The notes under the pieces: generated by a model
What the model was told of the DNA's origin: nothing
Database searches by the model: none
Seen by the model: the letters and a program-made list of their open reading frames with translations, nothing else
Part shown: positions 47,801-57,319 of the stretch, in pieces
How the letters are laid out: each line of letters starts with the position of its first letter
Position numbering within the stretch: position 1 is the first letter of the stretch
Source of the DNA: Nigrospora sphaerica
Taxonomy: Eukaryota > Ascomycota > Sordariomycetes > Amphisphaeriales > Apiosporaceae
DNA length: 64,000 nucleotides
Assembly: GCA_018287875.1 (NCBI GenBank)
Contig: JAGVVL010000009.1
Span: 2,852,001 to 2,916,000 of the forward strand
Direction: 5' to 3'
Made by a program: the position numbers and the translations under genes

Positions 47801-49143
47801 ATCGGATGCTCCCTGTTTCCTCCGCCCCCCCCCGCCCTTCCTCCTTCCGTCGGCGGCGAACTGTGCCAAGCGCAGTGGCAGAGACGGCGGTGGTCCCCAG
47901 ATGCCGCGCAATACCATGTAATGCATAGGTATGCATGCTGTGTGTGGTGTGCTGTGTGTGTCTCCAAGTGCATGTGCTTGGGTGGCGCGTGCGTGTATCG
48001 CCGCGGGTCAGGCCGAAGACTACGGTGGTTTCGCGACCCGTGGATGCTCCTCCTGGCCAGCCGCTAGAGGGCCTACTCACTTTCGTCTCCTACTACCTAG
48101 CTTCTAGCTCGGATGGGTGACATTTGGGCGGGTGGTCCGTCCCAGCGCCCAGTGGGCACTCGAAGGACGCTTGCCAGCTCTGCTTCTAAATATGGAAATG
48201 CAATGCTCCTCTCGTGTGGCACGGCAGCCAAAGGATCGGCAAGAGTGAGGCTGCCGGCACCGAGAAGGATGGTCTACCCAGTAAATAAGGGTCCCCCAAC
48301 CTACCTGAATTCCCAAGAGGATAGTGTGATAGCGTTGTGCATTTCCTCCGCCGCCAAGGAACTTCACTAAGTACATATATCTCTCCAGGACCTTGTACGT
48401 ATATTTGTACGAAATGGGGCCCGGAGAGCGACCAGGTGCGGTTGGGCCTTGGGGCATTTTGTTGTCTGCCGCGGAAATTGGACAAGCATACATGCGGCTC
48501 CCGGCTCGAATGTCTGCGCGCATATCTTGTGGGATGCGCGCCCTCCGTGGGCGGTAGTGCAGTTTGGGAGTTTTTCCAATATCATGTTGGTACTATGAAT
48601 GTGTAGGTGAACCTCTACACCCGCCCCTACATCGATTGGGACGAGGGTTGGCTAGAAGAGGACAACAGCTAGATATGGGTAGCGTTTCAGGTGCTGAGTA
48701 CCTCCTGGATATGCTTACTTACCTACGCACACATGTATGCAAGCAGCTGCTCGTAGTAGTAGCTATCCGATTCCGCCCGCCCGCAAAGCACGCGGGTTCG
48801 AGAAAAGAACACCGAAGTCTACAGAAGCAGTGGAAGAAGACGAAGGCGAAGATGAAAACAATCCCCACTAGCGCAGCCTTCCAGAGAGACGGAGCGCGAA
48901 GGAGGTAGGTACTTACCATGCACACGTGCTAGTATGGGAACATACCGAGTACATAGTAGATCCATTTACTCCATACTTCAAACCCACCCCATCCATCGCA
49001 GCTTCCGTGCAGTCTCCAACCTGGCTTGCCGTCACCACCATCACCACTTACCATTACACCCACACACACCCGCCCCGACGGCGCCAAAGCACTTTGCGCG
49101 CGTGCAGCTGTTCCGTCGCCCGCGTCGCCGGCCGCTCATCACC
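44811..49143. promoter_or_regulatory. 4.3-kb divergent spacer, UPF0658 / PP4R2
   Basis: No gene is supported. A 325-codon minus frame at 45513-46490 is low-complexity Ser/Pro/Arg and looks accidental. A TGTC/TTTG-type microsatellite lies at 45630-45670 and TACCT/AGGTA words at 46860-46945, 48710-48727 and 48898-48914. The part at 44811-45200 may be translated as an N-terminal extension of the UPF0658 gene. Confidence 0.5.
45630..45670. repeat. Imperfect TCTG/TTTG tetranucleotide repeat
   Basis: Imperfect GTCT/GTTT units run head to tail. They create the repetitive TDRQTNKQ-like reading on the minus strand. Confidence 0.85.
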
Positions 49144-50934
49144 ATGATGGAAATAGACGAGGACGATTTGCTGCGCACCGTCGCCAGCAGCGGCTCCATG
49201 GACTAGTGCGTGCCCACAGAACCGCGACCACGCCGAGCTCTCTCACTGATGCGGACCGCGCCCAGTTCCGTGTGGCCAGCCTTGCTGCCGCGAATAGTGG
49301 CACGCATAGACAAGGTCCATCCAACCTTCCCGTCCCCTCCCCCTCCGCTCCCTAGGACCGACAGACACTGATCCCCCCCGGCCCCCATCTAGATCGCCCA
49401 CGAGGCATTTCCCATTCCCCAGCCGCCCGCGCCTGCGTCCGCGCCCGCGCCCGCGCCGTCGCCGTCGCCTGTACCACACCCCACTACCGCGCCCGCCTCC
49501 GACTCGGACACGGAGAACTTCCTGGCGCCCATCCCCTCCTCGCCAACCGTCCCCGCCAGCACCGCCTCGTCCCAGGACACCTCCAAGCCGAACTCCCCGG
49601 TTGCCGCGCGCAATGCCCCGCCACCGACCTCGGCCCCCGCCACTGCCGCCCCCGAGCCGCCGCTGCCGTCCGGTGCTCTCCCGCCTCAGATCACGGCAAT
49701 GCTGGCCGAAATCACCACCACACTCCTGGACACCTTTCCGACCTACCCTCCCCATACCATCCAGCGCCTGGCCGAGCTGCTGTTGACCCCCAACCACCAC
49801 TACAAGTCGCTTCCGACCTACCTCCACGCCCTCGACCGCGTCGTCCACGTCACCTCGGGCCTGAACGTCTATCCTCTCCCGCCCGCCGTACCAGACGCCT
49901 CAAGCGTCTCGCTCCTTCTCCCAAACGGCGCATCCGACACCATTCTGCCCTCGCCCTTTGCCACCCCCGGCAGCGACGAGGCCTTGGGCGGCGCCCTGCT
50001 GACTCCCATCCCCTGGCTCCAGACCGCCGGGCCCTCGGCCCGCGCTTCGTCGCCGCTGCCGCTGCCGCAGACTGACCCGTCCTCTTCCTCCTCAGTTTCC
50101 GCAGCCGCGGAGCGAGCTAACGATGCGGAAGCGGAGCTCCGCACCGAGAGCACAGAGACCATTGATGGTCCCAACGGCATGGGGAGCATCGAAACCGTAA
50201 CCGTGACGCTCAACGGTGTGCCTTCGATGGGCGCCCGCGGTGTTGGCGTGACGCAAGGCGAACTCCTACGACAGGAACAACGCGCTGGAGTAGTGCCCGT
50301 GAGTCAGCTCGTACCAACCCACCACATCCACCACTCTCACCATGGACAACCCCCACAGCACCAGCAACAAACCCCCGCCGGCGCTAGCACTTCGACCTCG
50401 TCATGTGCCGCCCTGGGCCAGGCGTCCCCGGCAACTGACAAGGATGGGGATGCCAAGGGCGACGCTGCTGCCGCGTCAGCAACTGGCGCTTCCGAGGATG
50501 AGAAGCCCCATGCGCGCGGGCCCGAGGAGATCGGCCCCGAGGATATGGGTCCACAGCGCGAGTCCACTACGCAGACGAACTACGCTGCCGGATCCGGTGC
50601 CGACTTGCAAGGCATTGACGTCGAGGCCGCCGTGGGGCGCAAAGCTGACGAGACCCGCACCTCGCCCGAGGTCTCCGAGAAGGACCAAGAACCAGTTGCC
50701 GACTCGGCAGCCCTGCGCGGCGGGGACGGGATGGAAGGCGTCGAGACGGGCCCGGAGAGAACCAAGTCGTCAACACCCAAGCGGGAAGCCGAGGACGAGC
50801 TGGCTGGTACCAGCAAGAAATTGCGGGACGATGCCGACGCATCCAAGGCCCTAGACCAAGAAGTGGCCGCCGAACAAAAGACTGAGAAGGCTGGGGAGGC
50901 TGAGGGGGACATCGAGGGAGATGCCAAGGCTTAG
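49144..50934 (+). CDS. Serine/threonine protein phosphatase 4 regulatory subunit 2
   Basis: PPP4R2/Psy4-type subunit of the PP4 complex, nuclear; in yeast Pph3-Psy2-Psy4 removes gamma-H2A phosphate after DNA breaks. Exons 49144-49205, 49266-49314 and 49393-50934 give 550 residues. The 49-nt middle exon is not in any long frame. I placed it because exon 1 ends in phase 2 and direct joining to exon 3 makes a stop, while inserting it gives MDYSVWPALLPRIVARIDK followed by IAHEAFPIP. That is the family N-terminal helix pair. A second family block is PPHTIQRLAELLLTPNHHYK and HALDRVVHVTSGLNVYPL. The C-terminal half is acidic and disordered (Glu/Asp/Ser/Pro). Donor 49315 (GTCCAT) is weak. ATG 49147 is an equally good start. 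Confidence 0.88.
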
Positions 50935-51695
50935 CATCCCATGGGTGACCCTATTAGCGCTGTGACTGCATCCAGTTGCGCTGCGAGCCGTGTTCTATTG
51001 GACGTACATGGGTTAACATCACTACGTTGTGGCTACACGCCGTGATCCTGGTTATGGGACGGCCAGGGTTGAACGAGTGACCGCACCCAGCACGTGAGGT
51101 TGGCAGGCCGGCGACACACCGGGCTAGCAAGCCAATCTCGGAGCCCGATGCGAAGGCGTGGTAGGTTTCCGCACGAGTGTATAGCAACTGGCATAGCGAG
51201 CGACACCGCAATCCCCCCGAGGTGTAAAAATCTTGCATGTCACGAGCTGGTAGCATACGCGAAAAGAGACTCTCTCAGTGCAGTAGGATTCGGGCTTCCT
51301 AGATCATCAGAAAGTGCCGGGCTCCGAGGCATGTTGAGGGCAGCGAACCAAGCATGTAACCAGATTCCCATTAGCATATTTGTAGGGAACCATGATCCGA
51401 CTAATTGTCATGCCAGCTGAAAACCTTTGACCCCAACAAGACGGATCCCTATCCGCTCGAACAATGCCATCTCATATATCAAACACCGTGACACCCATTT
51501 CGCATACGAAAACGCCCGCCGAAATCCAGGAGCAGCACAAGCAAGGTTAAACTAGAGAAACAGGGCCCCCCTCTTCTGACGTCGCCCGCTTGAAGGGGTG
51601 TGACAAGACGGAAGTTCGCATCAATCGCGTCGGGCATTGGCAGCCCAGCCGCGCATGGCCATCCATATTCCCTCTGGCGATACCTGCCATCTCAC
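50935..51695. other. Convergent 3' spacer, PP4R2 / RAD50
   Basis: About 760 bp between two stops; 3' UTRs only, nothing else seen. Confidence 0.6.
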
Positions 51696-54600
51696 CTAGA
51701 GCACCTTGTTGATGCTCTCCTGCGAAATGACAGATTTTTGGTTCGGGTCGCGCTTGACGCGGTAATACGAATCGCAAAAGTCGGAACATCGCATGTGACG
51801 AAGAAACTCCTCATCGTGGGTGATGACAATGAGCTGGAAGTTACTCTGGGCTTGGCGGATCTGGATGATGTTGTGGAGCGATTCGGCCAGAGATTTGATG
51901 TTGTCGCTATCGAGATTGGTCGTGGGCTCGTCGAGAGCGATGAGGCCGCAGTTGGTGCCAAAGGACTCGGCGAGAGCCAGCCGAATAATGATGCACGCGA
52001 GCACCTTTTGGCCGGCCGAGCAGCGGCCGCGCATGTCCATCTCCGTGTCCTGCTTCACCATGCAAACACGGTAGTTGTACGAGCGCCTGCCCGTCGAGGA
52101 CTCGGTGTCAGACCGGATCAGGATCGTGTCAATGTCGGTGCCCTGGTACGTCTTCTGCCACAGCTCGCCCGCGATGCGATTGATTTCCTCCATTTTGAGA
52201 GCGTGGTAGCGCATGATGGCCGAGTCCAGTGCCATGCCGTAGCGGCCCAGGTCCTCGATGGCAGCTTTGGTCGTCTCGACTTTGATGTGCGCCTCCCTGT
52301 ACTTGCGCCCCGCGTCCTTATACTCCTTTTCATGTTCCTCCATCAGGCGGCTGAGCTCGCCGTCTATGGTTTTCATTGTGGCCAGGATGCTAGCTCGTTC
52401 CGCATTCATCCGGTTGTATTCCGCCTCGAAGGCCTTCGCCTCATATTCAAGGCGCTCGTAGTCCTCGGTGGCATTTCGCACCTCCAGCGCAGCAACCTCG
52501 TGACGGAGACGATCGACCTCACGGAGGTTCTTTCGGTAGTTCAAGTTGTCGTTGACGTTTTTTTTCTGTCGGTCGCTGTTGCTGATCTCCTCCTTGAGCC
52601 TGTTGGTCCGAGCAGCAAGCTCTTGCATGTCCCTGTCGACACGCGCCTCAGCCTGCTGAAGACTTTCGATGGCTCGAGCGGTCGCGGCAAGTAGTGACGC
52701 GCCGCCGTGGTCCAAGTAATCCTGTATGTTGCCTTCGATCATCTTGAGCTCGTTTACTGAGCCCGCCAGCTCATCTCGCTCATCCGCCACCTTCTTCTCC
52801 TTGGAGCGACCTCTCTCCAGGATATCGTCACGAATAGCCCTAGCCTTGGCGATCTCGGGGTCAATCTTTTCCAACTCACTGTCGGCCTGCTGGATGATCT
52901 CCTTCTGGTGGCTGAGGTCGTCCTTGTAGCCTTGGATTTGTGTTTGGAAGTCCCTCTTTCGCTCCAGCTGCCTGGCGGCGTCCTTGACCTTGTTGGTGAG
53001 GCGGCTCTTTTCCAATTCGAGCGAGCTTATTAGATCACGACCGCGCTGCCTCTCGGTTTGAAGCAGGTTCAGCCTGTTTTTCGTAGACCTCATCTGGTCA
53101 CTGCACGCTACCTGGAGTTCGCGAATCTCGTCAGGCGTTCGCGACATGCCGGTGGATTGCTGTTGAGACACGGTGCTCTCAACTTGGGCTTCCGCCTCAA
53201 CAATCTCTCGAAATGTGCGAGCAATGGCCGAGACGGTTTTGGTTATAGACTCGAGGTCTTGGCGCTGTTCTTGCTTCTCCCGAACGATTTGGTCAAGCTC
53301 TTCGAGTTGCCTGAGAACGTCGTCGTCCCTCTTCTTGAGTGTTTGGATCTCCCCCTCCAACTCACTCTTTTCCGCCCTCAGTCTCTCGTGTGTATCAAAC
53401 TGCGGACGGACCGCGCGCAGCTTGCCCAGTTGCTCCTCGCAGGCTTCCAAATCGTCCTTCGCCTTTTGTTTTTCCTTGTCGTCAAGTCCCTCCTTGATCC
53501 GTTGGGCAAGCCTTGAGCGCTCGCCCGCCTCGCCGAAAAGGCGGTCGCACAGCAAGCACTTGTTGTTCTTATTCATAGTCTTTTGACACTTCATGTAGAA
53601 GCTCTTCATCTCGTCGAACAGCGAGATATCTTTCTCGTAGCTTAGAATCTTCTCCTCAAGGTCCTCGATCTCCTTGGGGAGGCTGTCAACGGCCGGCGTC
53701 GTGTCCGGGTTGACTGCCTTGAGCGCTTGACACACGGCTTTGTTGCACTGTTCTTGCCGTTGGTTCTGGTGCGTAAGTTTGGCTTGCGCGCTGGCCAAGC
53801 TGAACTGCACTTGCTTGAGTTGCTGGTCTTGATCATCGCGCTTCCGTGTGGCGTCCTCAAGAGCTTGTGTTCTCTTCTTCAAGGCCACTTGGAAGTCCTT
53901 TTCGACGGATTCGGGTTTCCACGCGGCGACCACCATGGACGAGATCTTGTCGCTCCAGGTATTTGTGAGCATATCCAAAGTCCGTTTCTTCTCTGCAAGT
54001 TCCTTCTTACGAAGGCCTAGCTGGGCGCGGTCGTCGGCCAAGCGTGTACATTCAACCAATTCGCGTCCCAGACGATCCACTTCGGCCTCAAGTCTGACCA
54101 GCTCGTCCGTCTCGTGACGGATCTTTGCCTCGAACTCAGATGACTGGAAATCACGGACGGCCTTTTGCAGGCGCTCCTCAAAGTCCTTGAATTCAGCGTC
54201 CAATACGACCCTGGCGTTCTCATCAACGTCGAGAGATTTAATTTGTGCCTGGAGAGCACTGGCCTTGTTCTCGATGTTGCCGATGCGTTGTTTGGCAAAA
54301 GCGCGATCTTGTGTTTTAGCGGATTTTCGACCCTCGAGCTCCTGGATGATGGCGGTTTTCTTGTCGACTTCATTCTCATTCTCGTCGTGAACAAGTTCCA
54401 GCTCGCGTTTCTTCTCGGCAAGGAGCTTCTGAATGCGTTCCGAGAACTGTTGCACCTGCCGATCGGTCAAGTGGCCTTCAAACCCTCGAATTCCCTGCAG
54501 GTTGGCGGTTTGGTGAATGAAATCGACCCGGAGCTTGAGCTGCCGCTCGTACTTGTCCTTATCAGATTCATACCGCCCGCGCTCTGATTGCTTGTCACCA

Positions 54601-55619
54601 AGTGAACGACGCGTCTGCGCCAGCTCATTCTGCAGATCGGCGTATCGGGTCTTGTTTTCCTCGTATTCCGTCTCGTATCTGGCCACCTTTTCCTGGAACT
54701 GACCCAGGGTCTCCTGAAGCCATTCGTCTGACTCATCCAACTCCTTTATGCTCTCTTTGAGCTCCGCAACTGTGGTCTGGCGAAAATCAAGTTGCGATTT
54801 CTTAGTCTCGAGATCTTGGACAATGTGGCGGAAGCTGGAGGCCTGCTCGCGCTTGGCATTGACGTTCGTCTCAAGCTCCGCCAGCTGCAGCTTCAGTTCG
54901 TGAGCCTTGGTGCGAAGAGACTCAACCTGGTCGTGCAGCTCAAACGAATGCTTTTCGCACCTGTCGGCCTTCTCCTTGTTTAGTTTGTCTTGGGCCTCAA
55001 TGATCTTGTATTGCTTGAGCTTCTCGCCGTAAGTCTTACGCATGACCTTGAGATTGTCGATGGCCTTGGTGTACTTTTGGGCTTGGAATATCTCATCGAA
55101 CCGTTTCTTGAGGTGGCCCGGCTCGCTCATGGGCCACAGCGATTCGTCCTGGTGGCAGAAGATGACGGCGTCGAGAATGGCGTGACCGACGCCGAGGGTC
55201 TTGGGTATCATTTCGTTCATGTCGGCATGCCTCGACGAGGTGGTGACACGCTCGCCATTTCTGTTATTAACCAGAGACGACTCCAGCGTTTTGGTGGACC
55301 GTTGGGCTTTCTTTACGGTGAGCTGGATATTGCGGGTGACGATGTATTCACAATCAGGCGGCGTCTTGAACTTGAGCTTAACTTGCGCCTGGACTTCCCT
55401 CTCGCCGGCCAGCTTGGGATCGTGGATGAAAGCACCGCCCTTGCTGTTCGGGGGGAGCTCGCCTGTCGTGGCATACTTGAGGCACTCGATGATGGTCGTC
55501 TTGCCCGAGCCGTTGTAGCCGACAATCAAGGTCAGAGGCGTGTTAAAGACGATGGCCTCCTTGTGGTTGGGGCCGAAGGACCGCACGCCCTGAATGGAAA
55601 GCCTGTCTATCTTGGACAT
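51696..55619 (-). CDS. RAD50: DNA double-strand-break repair ATPase Rad50
   Basis: SMC-like subunit of the Mre11-Rad50-Nbs1 complex, nuclear, which tethers and processes DNA ends and activates Tel1/ATM. Uninterrupted 1307-residue frame, the size expected for fungal Rad50. Walker A is GYNGSGKT at 34-41. A long first coiled coil is followed by the zinc hook CLLC at 688-691, then the second coiled coil. The C-terminal ATPase half has the signature region with GRCSAGQKVLACIIIRLALA, Walker B LIALDEPTTNLD (Asp1230, Glu1231) and the H-loop VITHDEEF. The protein starts MSKIDRLSIQGVRSFGPNHK and ends ISQESINKVL. The gene is intronless here. It converges on PP4R2 and is divergent from WC-2. Confidence 0.98.
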   Translation of the reverse strand: MSKIDRLSIQGVRSFGPNHKEAIVFNTPLTLIVGYNGSGKTTIIECLKYATTGELPPNSKGGAFIHDPKLAGEREVQAQVKLKFKTPPDCEYIVTRNIQLTVKKAQRSTKTLESSLVNNRNGERVTTSSRHADMNEMIPKTLGVGHAILDAVIFCHQDESLWPMSEPGHLKKRFDEIFQAQKYTKAIDNLKVMRKTYGEKLKQYKIIEAQDKLNKEKADRCEKHSFELHDQVESLRTKAHELKLQLAELETNVNAKREQASSFRHIVQDLETKKSQLDFRQTTVAELKESIKELDESDEWLQETLGQFQEKVARYETEYEENKTRYADLQNELAQTRRSLGDKQSERGRYESDKDKYERQLKLRVDFIHQTANLQGIRGFEGHLTDRQVQQFSERIQKLLAEKKRELELVHDENENEVDKKTAIIQELEGRKSAKTQDRAFAKQRIGNIENKASALQAQIKSLDVDENARVVLDAEFKDFEERLQKAVRDFQSSEFEAKIRHETDELVRLEAEVDRLGRELVECTRLADDRAQLGLRKKELAEKKRTLDMLTNTWSDKISSMVVAAWKPESVEKDFQVALKKRTQALEDATRKRDDQDQQLKQVQFSLASAQAKLTHQNQRQEQCNKAVCQALKAVNPDTTPAVDSLPKEIEDLEEKILSYEKDISLFDEMKSFYMKCQKTMNKNNKCLLCDRLFGEAGERSRLAQRIKEGLDDKEKQKAKDDLEACEEQLGKLRAVRPQFDTHERLRAEKSELEGEIQTLKKRDDDVLRQLEELDQIVREKQEQRQDLESITKTVSAIARTFREIVEAEAQVESTVSQQQSTGMSRTPDEIRELQVACSDQMRSTKNRLNLLQTERQRGRDLISSLELEKSRLTNKVKDAARQLERKRDFQTQIQGYKDDLSHQKEIIQQADSELEKIDPEIAKARAIRDDILERGRSKEKKVADERDELAGSVNELKMIEGNIQDYLDHGGASLLAATARAIESLQQAEARVDRDMQELAARTNRLKEEISNSDRQKKNVNDNLNYRKNLREVDRLRHEVAALEVRNATEDYERLEYEAKAFEAEYNRMNAERASILATMKTIDGELSRLMEEHEKEYKDAGRKYREAHIKVETTKAAIEDLGRYGMALDSAIMRYHALKMEEINRIAGELWQKTYQGTDIDTILIRSDTESSTGRRSYNYRVCMVKQDTEMDMRGRCSAGQKVLACIIIRLALAESFGTNCGLIALDEPTTNLDSDNIKSLAESLHNIIQIRQAQSNFQLIVITHDEEFLRHMRCSDFCDSYYRVKRDPNQKSVISQESINKVL

Positions 55620-57267
55620 GGTGGATGCTGAGAGGGTGTCGAGGTGCAGACATCCTAGGCCGGGGGCGGTGTTGTTGTCGTCCGGGTGCTCGAACCGGTT
55701 AGCAGACGGGACAGTTGTGGATAGAATGGAGGGGAGGGCGAAAGCGGAAAGGGGGGCGGATTGTAATATGTAAATAAGTAAGTACCTTATGAAGCAGGAA
55801 GGCGTGATGAGCTCGGGTTGCGCCTACCTCGATTCGACTTTGCTGCCTGCTGCCTGCCTGGAGCTGTTGGCGCTGTTGCTGCGTGTGGATGGTTTTCCCT
55901 TCGCTGTGGAGTGACGTGACAGGGTCGGTGCATTCAAGCGCGCCTGAGTTTGACGCGCACCGCGATTCCTTGTGTACTTATCAAGGTACCTAAGTATGCA
56001 TGTATGTAGGCAGGCAGCAGGGCACTTCTTCCCCGCCTCTCCACTGGGCTCTGAGAGCTCTGAGCATCCATAGATGCAGCTAAACATTGTGTGAGATGGG
56101 TAGATACGGTCTAACCACATTCGTCATGAGCGGAAGATAAGATATCCGCCTGCACACGCGACCATTGACACTAACAAACATGGAGCCGGCTGGGGTCGTA
56201 CAGCTATATGCCAAATGGCAATTGGAAGTTAAGACGGGAGCAACCCTAGATACAGTGGTACTTCCCATATCTCTCCAAATCGCACACGCTTTGCATTGGG
56301 TCGAATTCAGCTCGGGCCAGCAATTCCTCGCAACATTTTCTAGTTGCTACGAACCAAGCATCCGTCTATCGGCCAGCAATACCGGGCAGTACCTTTGGTG
56401 GCCTGCATGCACTTGGTTGGCGTATACATGGCGCATCGAGGCCGTCCGTACGTAGTAGGTAAGCATATATAACTAGGTAAGTGGGAGGGGAGGGTGTGGG
56501 AGGTACTTAATCTACAACTACCCACCGCCCGGGCCACGATCGACGGACCCAACGTACCGGTACCCTCCCAATCGTGGGAGCGTGAGCATTTCCCTATACA
56601 GTACTATCTACCTAAGTACCAACTTACTTACGAAATTACGGCGCAAGCCGAGTGCCAGCACGGCCGGCTCTTCGCCCCGGTGATTGCAGCCCAGACGATA
56701 GCGCTGCATCTTTCCGTCTCTGCGGCGCGGCCGGTGACGTTGGGTTGCAGCCCGCCCTGCAAGTTGTGCCAGGAAGGTTGTCAGGCCTACCGCATGTGGT
56801 GGGTGTGTTCCCGTTGCTTTAGGTACTTCCCTACCCTGCGCACCTTGCGTCAAGCCGTCATGGGTATATCCATGGAACCTGCGGCCAGCAGATGAGCCCT
56901 GCAAAGAGGGGCAGAAGTTGAATGAATCAATTGCTACAGGAGCAGACAAGCCCTGGCATGAGCGCCGACTCTCGTCAATGCCCGATCCCTCCAAGCAAAG
57001 CAGGACGACTGTACATGCCCGCCCGTCTGTACTGCGGCTATAAGTGTATATCGGTAGACATATAGATGAAGAAGACGGGTAAACATTGGATGGGAAGGGC
57101 AGAGAGCCCTTGGTTCAGTTGCCCCTCAGCCAACCTGGTTGTTGTGGTGGTGCGGCTGAGTGCAGCGCTCCATGCTTTTTATTCCACCCTGGTTTTCCTA
57201 TACGATTCCAAGGAAACTTCACGGACGGACCCTCCATATTTTTTCTTTCTCTCTCTCTCTGTCTCTA

Positions 57268-57319
<52 letters not shown>

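Noticed and set aside
51600..52694. 364-codon plus-strand open frame opposite RAD50
   Set aside because: Shadow of the RAD50 codons; RAD50 is unambiguous on the minus strand.
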